A DNA stretch of 64,000 nucleotides from Paenibacillus graminis (GTDB lineage: Bacteria > Bacillota > Bacilli > Paenibacillales > Paenibacillaceae): positions 186,001-250,000 of the forward strand of contig NZ_CP009287.1 in NCBI RefSeq assembly GCF_000758705.1, written 5' to 3'. Position numbers and translations under genes: made by a program. The notes below the pieces were generated by a model, which saw only the letters and a list, made by a program, of their open reading frames with translations, had not been told where the DNA came from and made no database searches. Positions 36,401 to 42,954 of the stretch are shown here, in pieces; the stretch's first letter is position 1; every line of letters begins with the position of its first letter.

Positions 36401-38347
36401 ATGTATGGCACGAAAAGAGCGAGCACGTACGGCTACTCGCTCTGGGAATTTAAAGTGTATGGTACAGAGAACGTACAAAAGGTTCCGACCCGGGTCGAAC
36501 TTCAAGCAACACCGTCTTCCGTGGCGGCTGGAGGCAAAGTATCCGTTACGGGAACCGTCTATGACGGCGACGATCTGCCGGTCCCCGGCGTAGAGGTTGA
36601 AATCGCGGCTGCCTCGGGCAGCATCGAAACGGCTAAAGCAGTAACGGACGCGAACGGCCGGTTCAGCACGGACTTTACAGCCCCGTCCACAGCCGGTGAC
36701 GTGACGATCGCGGCCCTTCTCCCTGCAAGTCCGGCCGTGACGGATACGGTTACCGTGTCCGTGAACCAGGACGTACAAGTGCCCGCCCGGATCGAACTTC
36801 AAGTGGCGCCGTCTTCCGTGGAGGCTGGAGGTGAAGTATCCGTTACGGGCGCCGTCTACGACAGCGGCGGTCTTCCGGTATCCGGCGTAGAGGTCGAGCT
36901 CACGGCTGCATCGGGCAGTATCGAACCGGCTACAGCAGCCACGGACGCGAACGGCCGGTTCAGCACAGTCTTTACAGCGCCGCATGCTGCCGGAGAAGTG
37001 ACGATTACGGCAGCCGTGACCGCGAATCCGTCCGTGAGGGGGACGACTGCCGTTTACGTAGATGGGGTCGTACAAGTGCCCGCCCGGATCGAACTCCAGG
37101 AGGCACCGTCTTCCGTGGTGGCCCAAGGCAAAGTACCCGTTACAGGAGTCGTCTACGACGGCGGCAATCTTCCGGTCCCGGGCGTGGAGGTCGAAATCGC
37201 GGCTTCGTCAGGCAGCATCCAGACGGCTAAAGCAGTAACGGACGCGAACGGCCGGTTCAGCACGGTCTTTACGGCGCCTTCCGCAGCCGGAGAAGTGACG
37301 ATTACAGCCGTCTTGACTGCGAGTCCGGCCGTGACGGATAAGATTACCGTCTCCGTAATTAAGGCCGCACAAGTACCTGCTCTAATCGAACTCCAGGCGA
37401 CGCCGTCTGCTGTGACGGTCGGCGACGACGTGTCCATTGCAGGAATCGTCTACGACGGTGACAATCTTCCGGTCTCCGGCGTGGAGGCCGAAGTCGCGGC
37501 TTCGTCGGGCAGCTTCAAAACTGCTACAGCAGTAACGGATGCGAACGGCCGGTTCAGCATGGTCTTTACGGCGCCTTCCGCAGCCGGAGAAGTGACGATT
37601 ACAGCCGTCTTGACCGCAAATCCGTCCGTTACAGGGAAAATAAACGTTTCCGTAAACGAGCGTTCAAACGGCGGAAGCGGCGGAAGCGGAGGCAATTCGG
37701 GAGGGGGAGCTCCTGTGACCCCGCCGGTAACTCCCAATAATCCGAACGTTAATCCGAACGATGATCCAAACGATGGTCCAGGCACGCAGGACGTTCCGGT
37801 ACCCGGTCATGCCTTCGCGGATATTGGCGGTCATTGGGCCGAAGCCAATATCTTGGAAGCAGAAAAGAAGGGGATTATTACAGGCTATCCGGACGGTTCG
37901 TTCCGGCCCGATCGCACAGTAACGCGCGCTGAATTCGCGGTAATGCTGGCGAAAGCGCTGAAGCTTCAGAACGAAGAAGCAGTCCTGTCCTTCAAGGACG
38001 CGGACCGGATCGGGCAGTGGGCCCGGACAGCTGTTGCGCGAGCCGTAAGCCTGGGTCTTATCCAAGGCGATAAGAACAGTAACTTCCGTCCAGATGCGCC
38101 TTTGACGAGATCGGAAATGGCCGTAATGCTGGCGCGAGCCTTAAACCTCGCACCTGAAGCCCGTTCCGCCGGATTCGCAGATGACCGCGACATACCGGTC
38201 TGGGCTGCCGGAGCGGCAGCCGAGATGAAGAAGCTGGGGATTATGCAGGGTAAGGGCAACAACAGCTTCTTCCCGAAAAATGCCGCGACAAGGGCGGAAA
38301 CGGTCACGGTTCTGCTCAGGATGCTGGTTGCTAAGGATCAAGAATAA
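33488..38347 (+). CDS. SLH-anchored polysaccharide lyase (PL8-type)
   Basis: 1619 residues from ATG 33488 (AAAGGAG nine bases ahead; ATG 33482 is too close). Signal peptide; PL8-like alpha/alpha toroid with TNWWETGIGKQLRLG, the Asn segment SSWYNQNYMIRGLLL, the His/Tyr pair FFMHGKTNYTTGYGR and MGMNGPEWPGYE; then PL8 beta-sandwich modules; two F5/8 type C (discoidin) domains (about 740-863 and 868-993); four Ig-like repeats (about 1000-1395); a Gly/Pro/Asn linker; and three SLH motifs holding it on the cell wall. Family PL8 cleaves hyaluronate, chondroitin or xanthan by beta-elimination. The substrate is not set by sequence; xanthan-type is favoured by the neighbouring GH130. Confidence 0.88.
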   Translation: MADKKQRVVMRWTCLVMVCSMISSIWFYSSASASTSGTMNASQETAEMKLMKNRMVDFYISRDIINDGTNGRVEWTFKSQAGTYLSDQNANGSWGDVDYASTTSSANGRAWSPYLALDRMQSMAQAFADPNGPYYHSETLLGGIQKGLDYWFTVKPTSTNWWETGIGKQLRLGKIALLCEGYLTAAQVSNIIGTLDSSPHTVDGANSSWYNQNYMIRGLLLEDAQNVRNAVEAFNVLSNVTTTVTGIQSDMSFFMHGKTNYTTGYGRSFARDMSFWAYVTSDTSFSYSKAAIDSLSSYLLDGTRYLVRGDVADLGMGMNGPEWPGYESAALTFYEDPLQWMQAANPKRAGEFASFLDNIRSFGTSTSNGLDANNMTQWQTLVSSHMRNDYGITVKMSSKTVKGGEWRTINPSGYNLLYWTPQGATAIQRTGDEYRPVYPLMDWAHVPGTTAPYVLTKDGNFNNPKTFVGGVTNERYGATAFDFNKLSTSGKKGYFFFDDEMVALGAGIASTNAAPVHTTLNQSLAVGDVLVDGAVIPDGTAQANGRWAYNDKIGYVFPNPTDFQVKRETKMGKWSDVITGSSTEPITKPVFSIWLDHGVKPTNASYEYIVLPNKTPEEVGSYASVNPISILSNTPSVQAVRHNALGIAELLFYQPGTVTVRDGLTVTVDQPSMVIIDESVTPVRISVANPETPGITVNVTLNRDGEKATTTYRLGKDTFTGRSMTLNEGTSSDDSGFDLAYSKGATASSSQGKQFASNATDLYRSSYWSSNASDNEWIYVDLQNQYTIDKVRLNWEKAYGKSYKIQVSDDAVTWTDVYTTSMGDGGIDDISFGKASARFVRMQGVQPGTGDGYSLAEFNVFEAVAPNLAEGMPVTASSTRAADVSPGNAVDGSLTTRWGSNYADPQWIYVDLGSSQPIAKVMLHWESAYGKEYQIQVSDNTTDWTTVYSTTTGDGEIDDISFEPVTARYVRMYGTKRASTYGYSLWEFKVYGTENVQKVPTRVELQATPSSVAAGGKVSVTGTVYDGDDLPVPGVEVEIAAASGSIETAKAVTDANGRFSTDFTAPSTAGDVTIAALLPASPAVTDTVTVSVNQDVQVPARIELQVAPSSVEAGGEVSVTGAVYDSGGLPVSGVEVELTAASGSIEPATAATDANGRFSTVFTAPHAAGEVTITAAVTANPSVRGTTAVYVDGVVQVPARIELQEAPSSVVAQGKVPVTGVVYDGGNLPVPGVEVEIAASSGSIQTAKAVTDANGRFSTVFTAPSAAGEVTITAVLTASPAVTDKITVSVIKAAQVPALIELQATPSAVTVGDDVSIAGIVYDGDNLPVSGVEAEVAASSGSFKTATAVTDANGRFSMVFTAPSAAGEVTITAVLTANPSVTGKINVSVNERSNGGSGGSGGNSGGGAPVTPPVTPNNPNVNPNDDPNDGPGTQDVPVPGHAFADIGGHWAEANILEAEKKGIITGYPDGSFRPDRTVTRAEFAVMLAKALKLQNEEAVLSFKDADRIGQWARTAVARAVSLGLIQGDKNSNFRPDAPLTRSEMAVMLARALNLAPEARSAGFADDRDIPVWAAGAAAEMKKLGIMQGKGNNSFFPKNAATRAETVTVLLRMLVAKDQE
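36484..37665 (+). repeat. Four tandem Ig-like domain repeats inside the lyase gene
   Basis: Period of about 297 bases; each unit begins with a VPxRIELQxxPSSV-like segment and includes VTDANGRFSTVFTAPS and GEVTIT. Units 3 and 4 are the most alike, with long identical DNA stretches, so recent duplication or conversion is likely. Invasin-type (Big_1) fold expected. Confidence 0.85.
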
Positions 38348-38475
38348 AAAGCAGAACAAGGAGGGGGACGGAGAGGCTGACGGTGATGCAAGAAAATCGC
38401 CTAGAGGAATTCATGCCGGCTTCGTTCCCAACCATGGTATGGTTCCTATCCGTTCGCCAATATGGAGGTTCAGCA

Positions 38476-38501
38476 GAGACACCTTAACCGGTGTCTTTTT
38501 G
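38476..38501 (+). terminator. Lyase terminator
   Basis: AGACACC/GGTGTCT stem plus five T. The lead-in CAATATGGAGGTTCAGCAGAG is similar to the sequence before the ssrA terminator (CATATGGAGTATCAGTGAAAG). Confidence 0.85.
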
Positions 38502-38504
38502 CGA

Positions 38505-38710
38505 AAAAGCAGGTGAGCAGTGCTAGTTGGAAAAAGGAAACTTATTTCTCCCACAAATCAACAATTATAAGAATGAAGTGGAAAAAGGAAACTTAATTAG
38601 GCGATATTACTCCGTTAGGAGCAAAACCAGCAGAATTAGTTCCCCTTTTTCCACTTAGCCAGTGGGGAACAGATGTTGCCGGGGCAATTAGTTATCCTTT
38701 TTCCACTTAG
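38505..38710. repeat. Intergenic inverted-repeat element, copy 2
   Basis: Full-length homologue of the element at 3331-3570: GAGCAGTGCTAGTTGGAAA, two forward arms (TGGAAAAAGGAAACTTA) and two reverse arms (CTTTTTCCACTTAG). It follows the lyase terminator directly. The rest of the gap to 39051 has a terminator at 38771 and possibly a small decayed reading frame (38830-38963), not assignable. Confidence 0.75.
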
Positions 38711-38770
38711 CCCCCCTTCGTTTGGATTCGTTTCCCACATAAGATCTACAGGGAAGATTTGAATAATTTG

Positions 38771-38818
38771 AAAAAGGGCTGGATCAGGGGTTTGATTGTC
38801 CCTGTATCCGGCCTCTTT
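38771..38818. terminator. Hairpin upstream of the ABC exporter operon
   Basis: AAAAAGGGCTGGATCAGGG pairs with CCCTGTATCCGGCCTCTTT with two mismatches; A and T tracts on both sides make it usable in either direction. Confidence 0.6.
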
Positions 38819-39051
38819 CATTATTTTCCATTCAGCAGGCTGCAGCGGACCCCGAAATAAACCAAAACTGCCCGGTCCAGATTATTGGGTACTTGTACAA
38901 CTCCCTGCATTTTCAAGATTACTATCACGAGGAGGAGAATCTCCTGAATCGAATGAATGATTAACGATAGCTATCAAACCCTCCAGTAAGACACCACCCT
39001 ATAGATCATTTGTTATACTGACGTCCTAAGATTTATTTAGGAGGTTAGAAC

Positions 39052-39768
39052 ATGGTATTAAAGGTTGGGAATTTGACCGTTACATACGGTCAGAAAAAGG
39101 CTGTCGATCTCATTAGCTTTGAAGTAAAGCCGGGGCAAGCATTTGGATTACTGGGTGCGAACGGGGCAGGAAAGTCTTCAACCATTGCTGCAGTGCTTGG
39201 TATTGTGAAGAGCACTTATGATGAGCTTGTTATCGTGGGTAAATCGCCAATACGCAATCGGAAGGAGATATTTGAACAGGTAGGGGTGCAGTTTCAAGAA
39301 ACCCATTTCCAGGATAAACTAACCGTTTCCGACGCATGTGAACAATGGCAATCACTCTATAAACAAACGGCGGACTTACCTGCTTTACTACAAACCTTTG
39401 GGTTGGCAGATAAGAAACAACAACCGGTTAAATTGCTTTCTGGCGGGGAGCGTCAGCGGTTGGCCGTACTCCTTGCCCTAATTCCTGAACCGAAACTTGT
39501 GTTTTTAGATGAGCTGACCACAGGGCTTGATACAAAGGCGCGTCGGATGTTGTGGAAACAGCTCGTAACAATGAAAGAAGATGGTTTGGCAATTGTTTTA
39601 ACATCACATTACATGGATGAGGTTGAAGCGTTGTGTGATGAGATATTAATTCTGCGAGAGGGTCAAACCGTCTTTCGTGGAACCATTCAGGAAGCGTTAG
39701 CCGCTAGCGGGAAAACAACGCTTGAAGATGCATATTTACATTTTGCCGGCGAGGAGGACTGGGGATGA
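39052..39768 (+). CDS. ABC transporter ATP-binding protein
   Basis: 238 residues, a complete nucleotide-binding domain: Walker A LLGANGAGKSST, Q-loop QFQETHFQ, signature LSGGERQR, Walker B LVFLDELTTGLD, and switch His in LTSHYMDEVEA. This is the drug/lipid exporter (ABC-2) type. GGAGGTTAG precedes the start. It overlaps the permease gene by four bases (ATGA). Confidence 0.94.
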   Translation: MVLKVGNLTVTYGQKKAVDLISFEVKPGQAFGLLGANGAGKSSTIAAVLGIVKSTYDELVIVGKSPIRNRKEIFEQVGVQFQETHFQDKLTVSDACEQWQSLYKQTADLPALLQTFGLADKKQQPVKLLSGGERQRLAVLLALIPEPKLVFLDELTTGLDTKARRMLWKQLVTMKEDGLAIVLTSHYMDEVEALCDEILILREGQTVFRGTIQEALAASGKTTLEDAYLHFAGEEDWG

Positions 39769-40499
39769 GTACAATGTTTACGCTTTTAAAAATAGAAGGT
39801 AAGCTGGTATGGAAAGGCATTGATATTTTAATCTTCGGGATATGCTTTCCGGTTATTTTGGCGGCCTTGTTTGGTTACGTGCTTAGTAAAGATGCATCTG
39901 CTGGTTCATCTGATTTTGAATTATCTTACGCAGCCGTTATAACGATTGGTGTGCTTGCAACGGGCGTAATGGGTCTGCCATTAACCATTGCTGATTATCG
40001 GCACCGGGGCATTCTGAAACGATTCCAAGTGACACCGGTATCACCTTTACAGATTTTATTCGCCCAAGGCATAATTCAGCTTTCCTCTGCCCTTGTTTCA
40101 TTTATTGGGGTTACTCTCGGTTATTATTTATTTTTTGATTATCAGATAGCAGGCTCCTGGCTTATATTTTTGAGCGTATATGCCTTTGTTGTTTTAGCCA
40201 TGTACAGTATTGGCACTTTTATTGGCAGTGTCGTACCTGATCAAAAGGCAGCTAATATGTGGAGTTCTATTGCGTACTTTACGATGTTGTTATTCTCAGG
40301 TGCGACCATTCCATATGAAGTAATGCCACGCTTCGTTCAATGGATCATGGATATCTTACCCTTGTCACATGGGATTCATTTATTAAAGCTAGTAAGTACA
40401 GGTAGAGAAACAGAGGGGATGATGGTACCATTTTTGATATTAGGCATTGTTACCGGAATCAGCTTGATTGGGGCATTCAAATTTTTTAGGTGGAAGTAG
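39765..40499 (+). CDS. ABC-2 type transporter permease
   Basis: 244 residues with six hydrophobic segments in the ABC-2 pattern (first helix about 22-40; last about 220-238). Partner of the ATPase just upstream. The exported substrate is unknown; such pairs often move antibiotics or lipids. The MerR gene begins nine bases downstream, so all three are one operon. Confidence 0.92.
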   Translation: MSTMFTLLKIEGKLVWKGIDILIFGICFPVILAALFGYVLSKDASAGSSDFELSYAAVITIGVLATGVMGLPLTIADYRHRGILKRFQVTPVSPLQILFAQGIIQLSSALVSFIGVTLGYYLFFDYQIAGSWLIFLSVYAFVVLAMYSIGTFIGSVVPDQKAANMWSSIAYFTMLLFSGATIPYEVMPRFVQWIMDILPLSHGIHLLKLVSTGRETEGMMVPFLILGIVTGISLIGAFKFFRWK

Positions 40500-40508
40500 G
40501 GTTGAGGG

Positions 40509-41252
40509 ATGTACCGGACCAAAGAAATTGCAGCAATGGTTGGGGTACATCCCAACACTGTGCGGATTTATGAAGAATGGGGATATATCTCAGCTGTTCC
40601 GAGAGGTGTGAACGGCTACCGCATTTATTCTGACTTGCATTTATTTCAACTGAACATAGCTAGAACCGCTTTTCGTTGTGAAATTGTTCAAGGACTCATT
40701 CGGGCAAAAGCTAGAGCCATTGTTGAAGCTAGCGGCAAAGCGGATTTTACTCAAGCACTAGAATATGCACAAAGCTACTTGTCCCATCTAGAAAAAGAAT
40801 ATAACCGGGCGCTAGAAGCTATTGAACTTTCGGAGCAGTGGTTATGTGGAATACAATCCACACCTGCTCAAACGTATACACGCAAAGAGACTGCCCAGGT
40901 TCTGGACCTCTCAACTGAAGTTATCCGAAATTGGGAGCGCAATGGATTAATAACTGTTCATAGACTTTCCAATGGCTCGCTGGCATATACAGAAAATGAA
41001 ATAAGACGGTTGAAAATAATTCGGACCTTAAGGACGGCACATTATTCGATAAGTGCAATTCTCCGGTTGATGAATCAGGCAGAGAACATGAGGTGGACGA
41101 ATCTTAATATTAAGAAAGTGCTCGACACACCAGAAGAGCATGAAGATATTATTTCAGTGACAGATCGGTTAGTCTATTCACTGGAACAAGCTATTGCGTC
41201 TGCTAAGGAGCTAATATGGATGCTAAGGGAAAAATTGAACTTGGAGAGATGA
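40509..41252 (+). CDS. MerR-family regulator with two DNA-binding modules
   Basis: 247 residues. The first winged HTH is at 1-70 (TKEIAAMVGVHPNTVRIYEE), and a second MerR-like HTH at about 118-185 (TRKETAQVLDLSTEVIRNWE), with coiled-coil helices after each. Ordinary MerR proteins have one. It is the last gene of the exporter operon and is the likely regulator of that operon. No extra effector domain is visible. Confidence 0.88.
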   Translation: MYRTKEIAAMVGVHPNTVRIYEEWGYISAVPRGVNGYRIYSDLHLFQLNIARTAFRCEIVQGLIRAKARAIVEASGKADFTQALEYAQSYLSHLEKEYNRALEAIELSEQWLCGIQSTPAQTYTRKETAQVLDLSTEVIRNWERNGLITVHRLSNGSLAYTENEIRRLKIIRTLRTAHYSISAILRLMNQAENMRWTNLNIKKVLDTPEEHEDIISVTDRLVYSLEQAIASAKELIWMLREKLNLER

Positions 41253-41409
41253 CGTTGTAAACATGAGGCAGTGAGACTTCGAGTCCTACCTGTCTTAGAG
41301 CATCGGTCATCATAATGCCAAGGCTAGTGCCGAATTTTGAGACTTTTCGTTCCATTTCGATCACCCTTAAGAGGTTCAGAATCCTCGAAGGATGATATAA
41401 TAATAACAA

Positions 41410-42161
41410 ATGGAGCTGATGCCGATGGATTTGCTGGACCCGCGTGTGGACTTTGTGTTCAAACGGATATTTGGCAGTGAGAATAACAAGGATGTACTGC
41501 TGGCGTTTCTTAATCGTATCTTCACCGAAGCTGGCGAGCCGCCGTTGACTGAGATCATCCTGATGAATCCTTATACGGATAAAGATGATCCGCTCGACAA
41601 ACAGTCCATCTTCTATGTTTTCGCCAAGACCTCTGAAGGCAAACTGATTGATATAGAAATGCAGCTTTTTAATAAGTATGATATAGAGAAGCGAACGCTG
41701 TTTTATTGGAGCAAACGGTACGCCAGTCAACTCAGTGAAGGCGACAAGTATCCGGAGTTAAAAAAATGCGTGACAATCAACATTTTGAACTATTCGTTCC
41801 TGAAAAACAATCAGTATCATAATGTGTTCCATCTGGGGGCGGATTGATCAATTGGCTGTTGTTTCTGAAAGGTGCCGATACATCACACTGGGAGGTGCTG
41901 AAGATGAATGAACCGGGTTTGGAAAAAGCGATGGATACCCTGCAATATTTGAGTCAGGATTCGGATGCCAGACGGTTGTATGAGGCCAGACAGAAGTATT
42001 TGCATGATGAAGCTTCCATGATTGAGGGAGCGAAGTCTGCTGGGATAATTGAGGGCAAGCTACAGGTCGCTCGAAATTTGTTGGCGATGGGAATGGATTA
42101 TGTGGCTGTCGCTAAAGCAACTGGTCTGAGTGAAGATGAAATCAGGTCTATAAAGCTTTAA
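41410..42161 (+). pseudogene. Rpn / PD-(D/E)XK nuclease-family transposase, disrupted
   Basis: Longer copy of the gene cut off at 4978. The first frame (41410-41847) contains the nuclease part, including IDIEMQLFNKYD and YWSKRYASQL, and breaks at HLGAD. The second frame (from about 41844) resumes at NWLLFLKGADTSHW and carries the family's C-terminal part (ARRLYEARQKYLHDEASMIE, then GLSEDEIRS). Some tens of residues normally between the two are missing, so there is an internal deletion plus a frameshift. Confidence 0.82.
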
Positions 42162-42197
42162 TATTTGTATTTTTCCAGATGAATAATATTAATAAAT

Positions 42198-42233
42198 AAG
42201 GACGTTGGAGGGCTCATCCACGTCCTTGTTTTT
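42198..42233 (+). terminator. Terminator after the Rpn gene
   Basis: AAGGACGT and ACGTCCTT with inner GGA/TCC, then a T-rich tail. The following 360 bases (to 42598) are AT-rich and hold no gene I can support. Confidence 0.8.
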
Positions 42234-42598
42234 GTTTGTAGCGGCTCTCCGAAGGCGGTGGGTTTGAGGCTGTTTCTAAGTGTATTACTGCTTATTAAGC
42301 ATGAGCACACATGTATGTTCTTTTGATTGTGATATGCATCTTATAATTCTCGTTGTTATTTTTTCTCGATTTATCTGATGAAAATGCCTGATATAGAATC
42401 GAAAATACAGATAATTCCCTGATCAAATAGGCAGTTAATTAAGAAGGTATCAATTTTAGATTTAAGGGTGGGGATGTCATTCTCGAACTGTAGGTATGAT
42501 CTTCATAATCTAGGTGTTTTTGGATAGCCCTGTTTACAGTAATGGAGAGTAAAGCTAGATTCCCCGATTTTGAAAATGAGTTTAACTGAAGGAGAACG

Positions 42599-42632
42599 CA
42601 TGTCTAGGCTTTACGATAAAATGGAAAAAATC
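42599..42632 (+). pseudogene. Orphan gene start fused to an ssrA fragment
   Basis: GAAGGAGAACGC leads to ATG 42600 and MSRLYDKMEKI, then the frame ends exactly where the ssrA-derived sequence (TGACATCAAAACT) begins. It looks like a gene cut off eleven codons after its start by a recombination joint. Confidence 0.45.
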
Positions 42633-42716
42633 TGACATCAAAACTGCCAACTACACTCGTAGAAGCTTATGTGCCGTTATCTTCGGACAGGGGTTCGACT
42701 CTCCTCGGCTCCACCA
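42633..42716 (+). repeat. Copy of the ssrA 3' end with encoded CCA
   Basis: Matches ssrA 4788-4867 closely (TATCTTCGGACAGGGGTTCGA; one T for C in the T-stem) and continues with CCA, which the intact gene lacks. It is followed by its own terminator. It may be the original chromosomal 3' end displaced by insertions. Confidence 0.85.
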
Positions 42717-42719
42717 TGT

Positions 42720-42751
42720 AAATCCACAACCGCATGAGGTTGTGGATTTTG
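42720..42751 (+). terminator. Terminator after the ssrA 3'-end copy
   Basis: AAATCCACAACC pairs perfectly with GGTTGTGGATTT, followed by T-rich sequence. The left arm also appears, broken, after repeat unit C (26255). Confidence 0.85.
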
Positions 42752-42764
42752 ATTTTCTTCCTAC

Positions 42765-42895
42765 GATAATTTCGAGTTAAAGGCACAGGCGAAAGTTCGC
42801 CGACATCACTCAACATCGGATCAACCAGTATACGTTTACCGTGTATGGTTAGAATTGATGTAGCGTGCCGAATATGTTGAACTGAAATGAGCATA
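42765..42895 (-). pseudogene. N-terminal fragment of an MBL-fold hydrolase
   Basis: ATG 42895 has GAGGAG ahead of it. The frame reads ISVQHIRHATSILTIHGKRI then LVDPMLSDVGELSPVPL, typical of the first strands of metallo-beta-lactamase-fold hydrolases, and loses similarity by about 42765 beside the ssrA-copy terminator. The metal-binding HxHxDH region is absent. Confidence 0.7.
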
Positions 42896-42954
42896 CTAGA
42901 CAACTCCTCTAATTTAAATGCGGACCGGTCCATTTTGAAAATATTATATTAATT

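Noticed and set aside
36164..37126. Minus-strand frame of 320 codons opposite the lyase Ig repeats
   Set aside because: Repeats mirror the sense-strand repeats; no ribosome site and no recognisable protein pattern.
38830..38963. Possible gene remnant ending in YYHEEENLLNRMND
   Set aside because: The E-rich end recalls hemerythrin-like motifs, but the rest does not match and there is no start.
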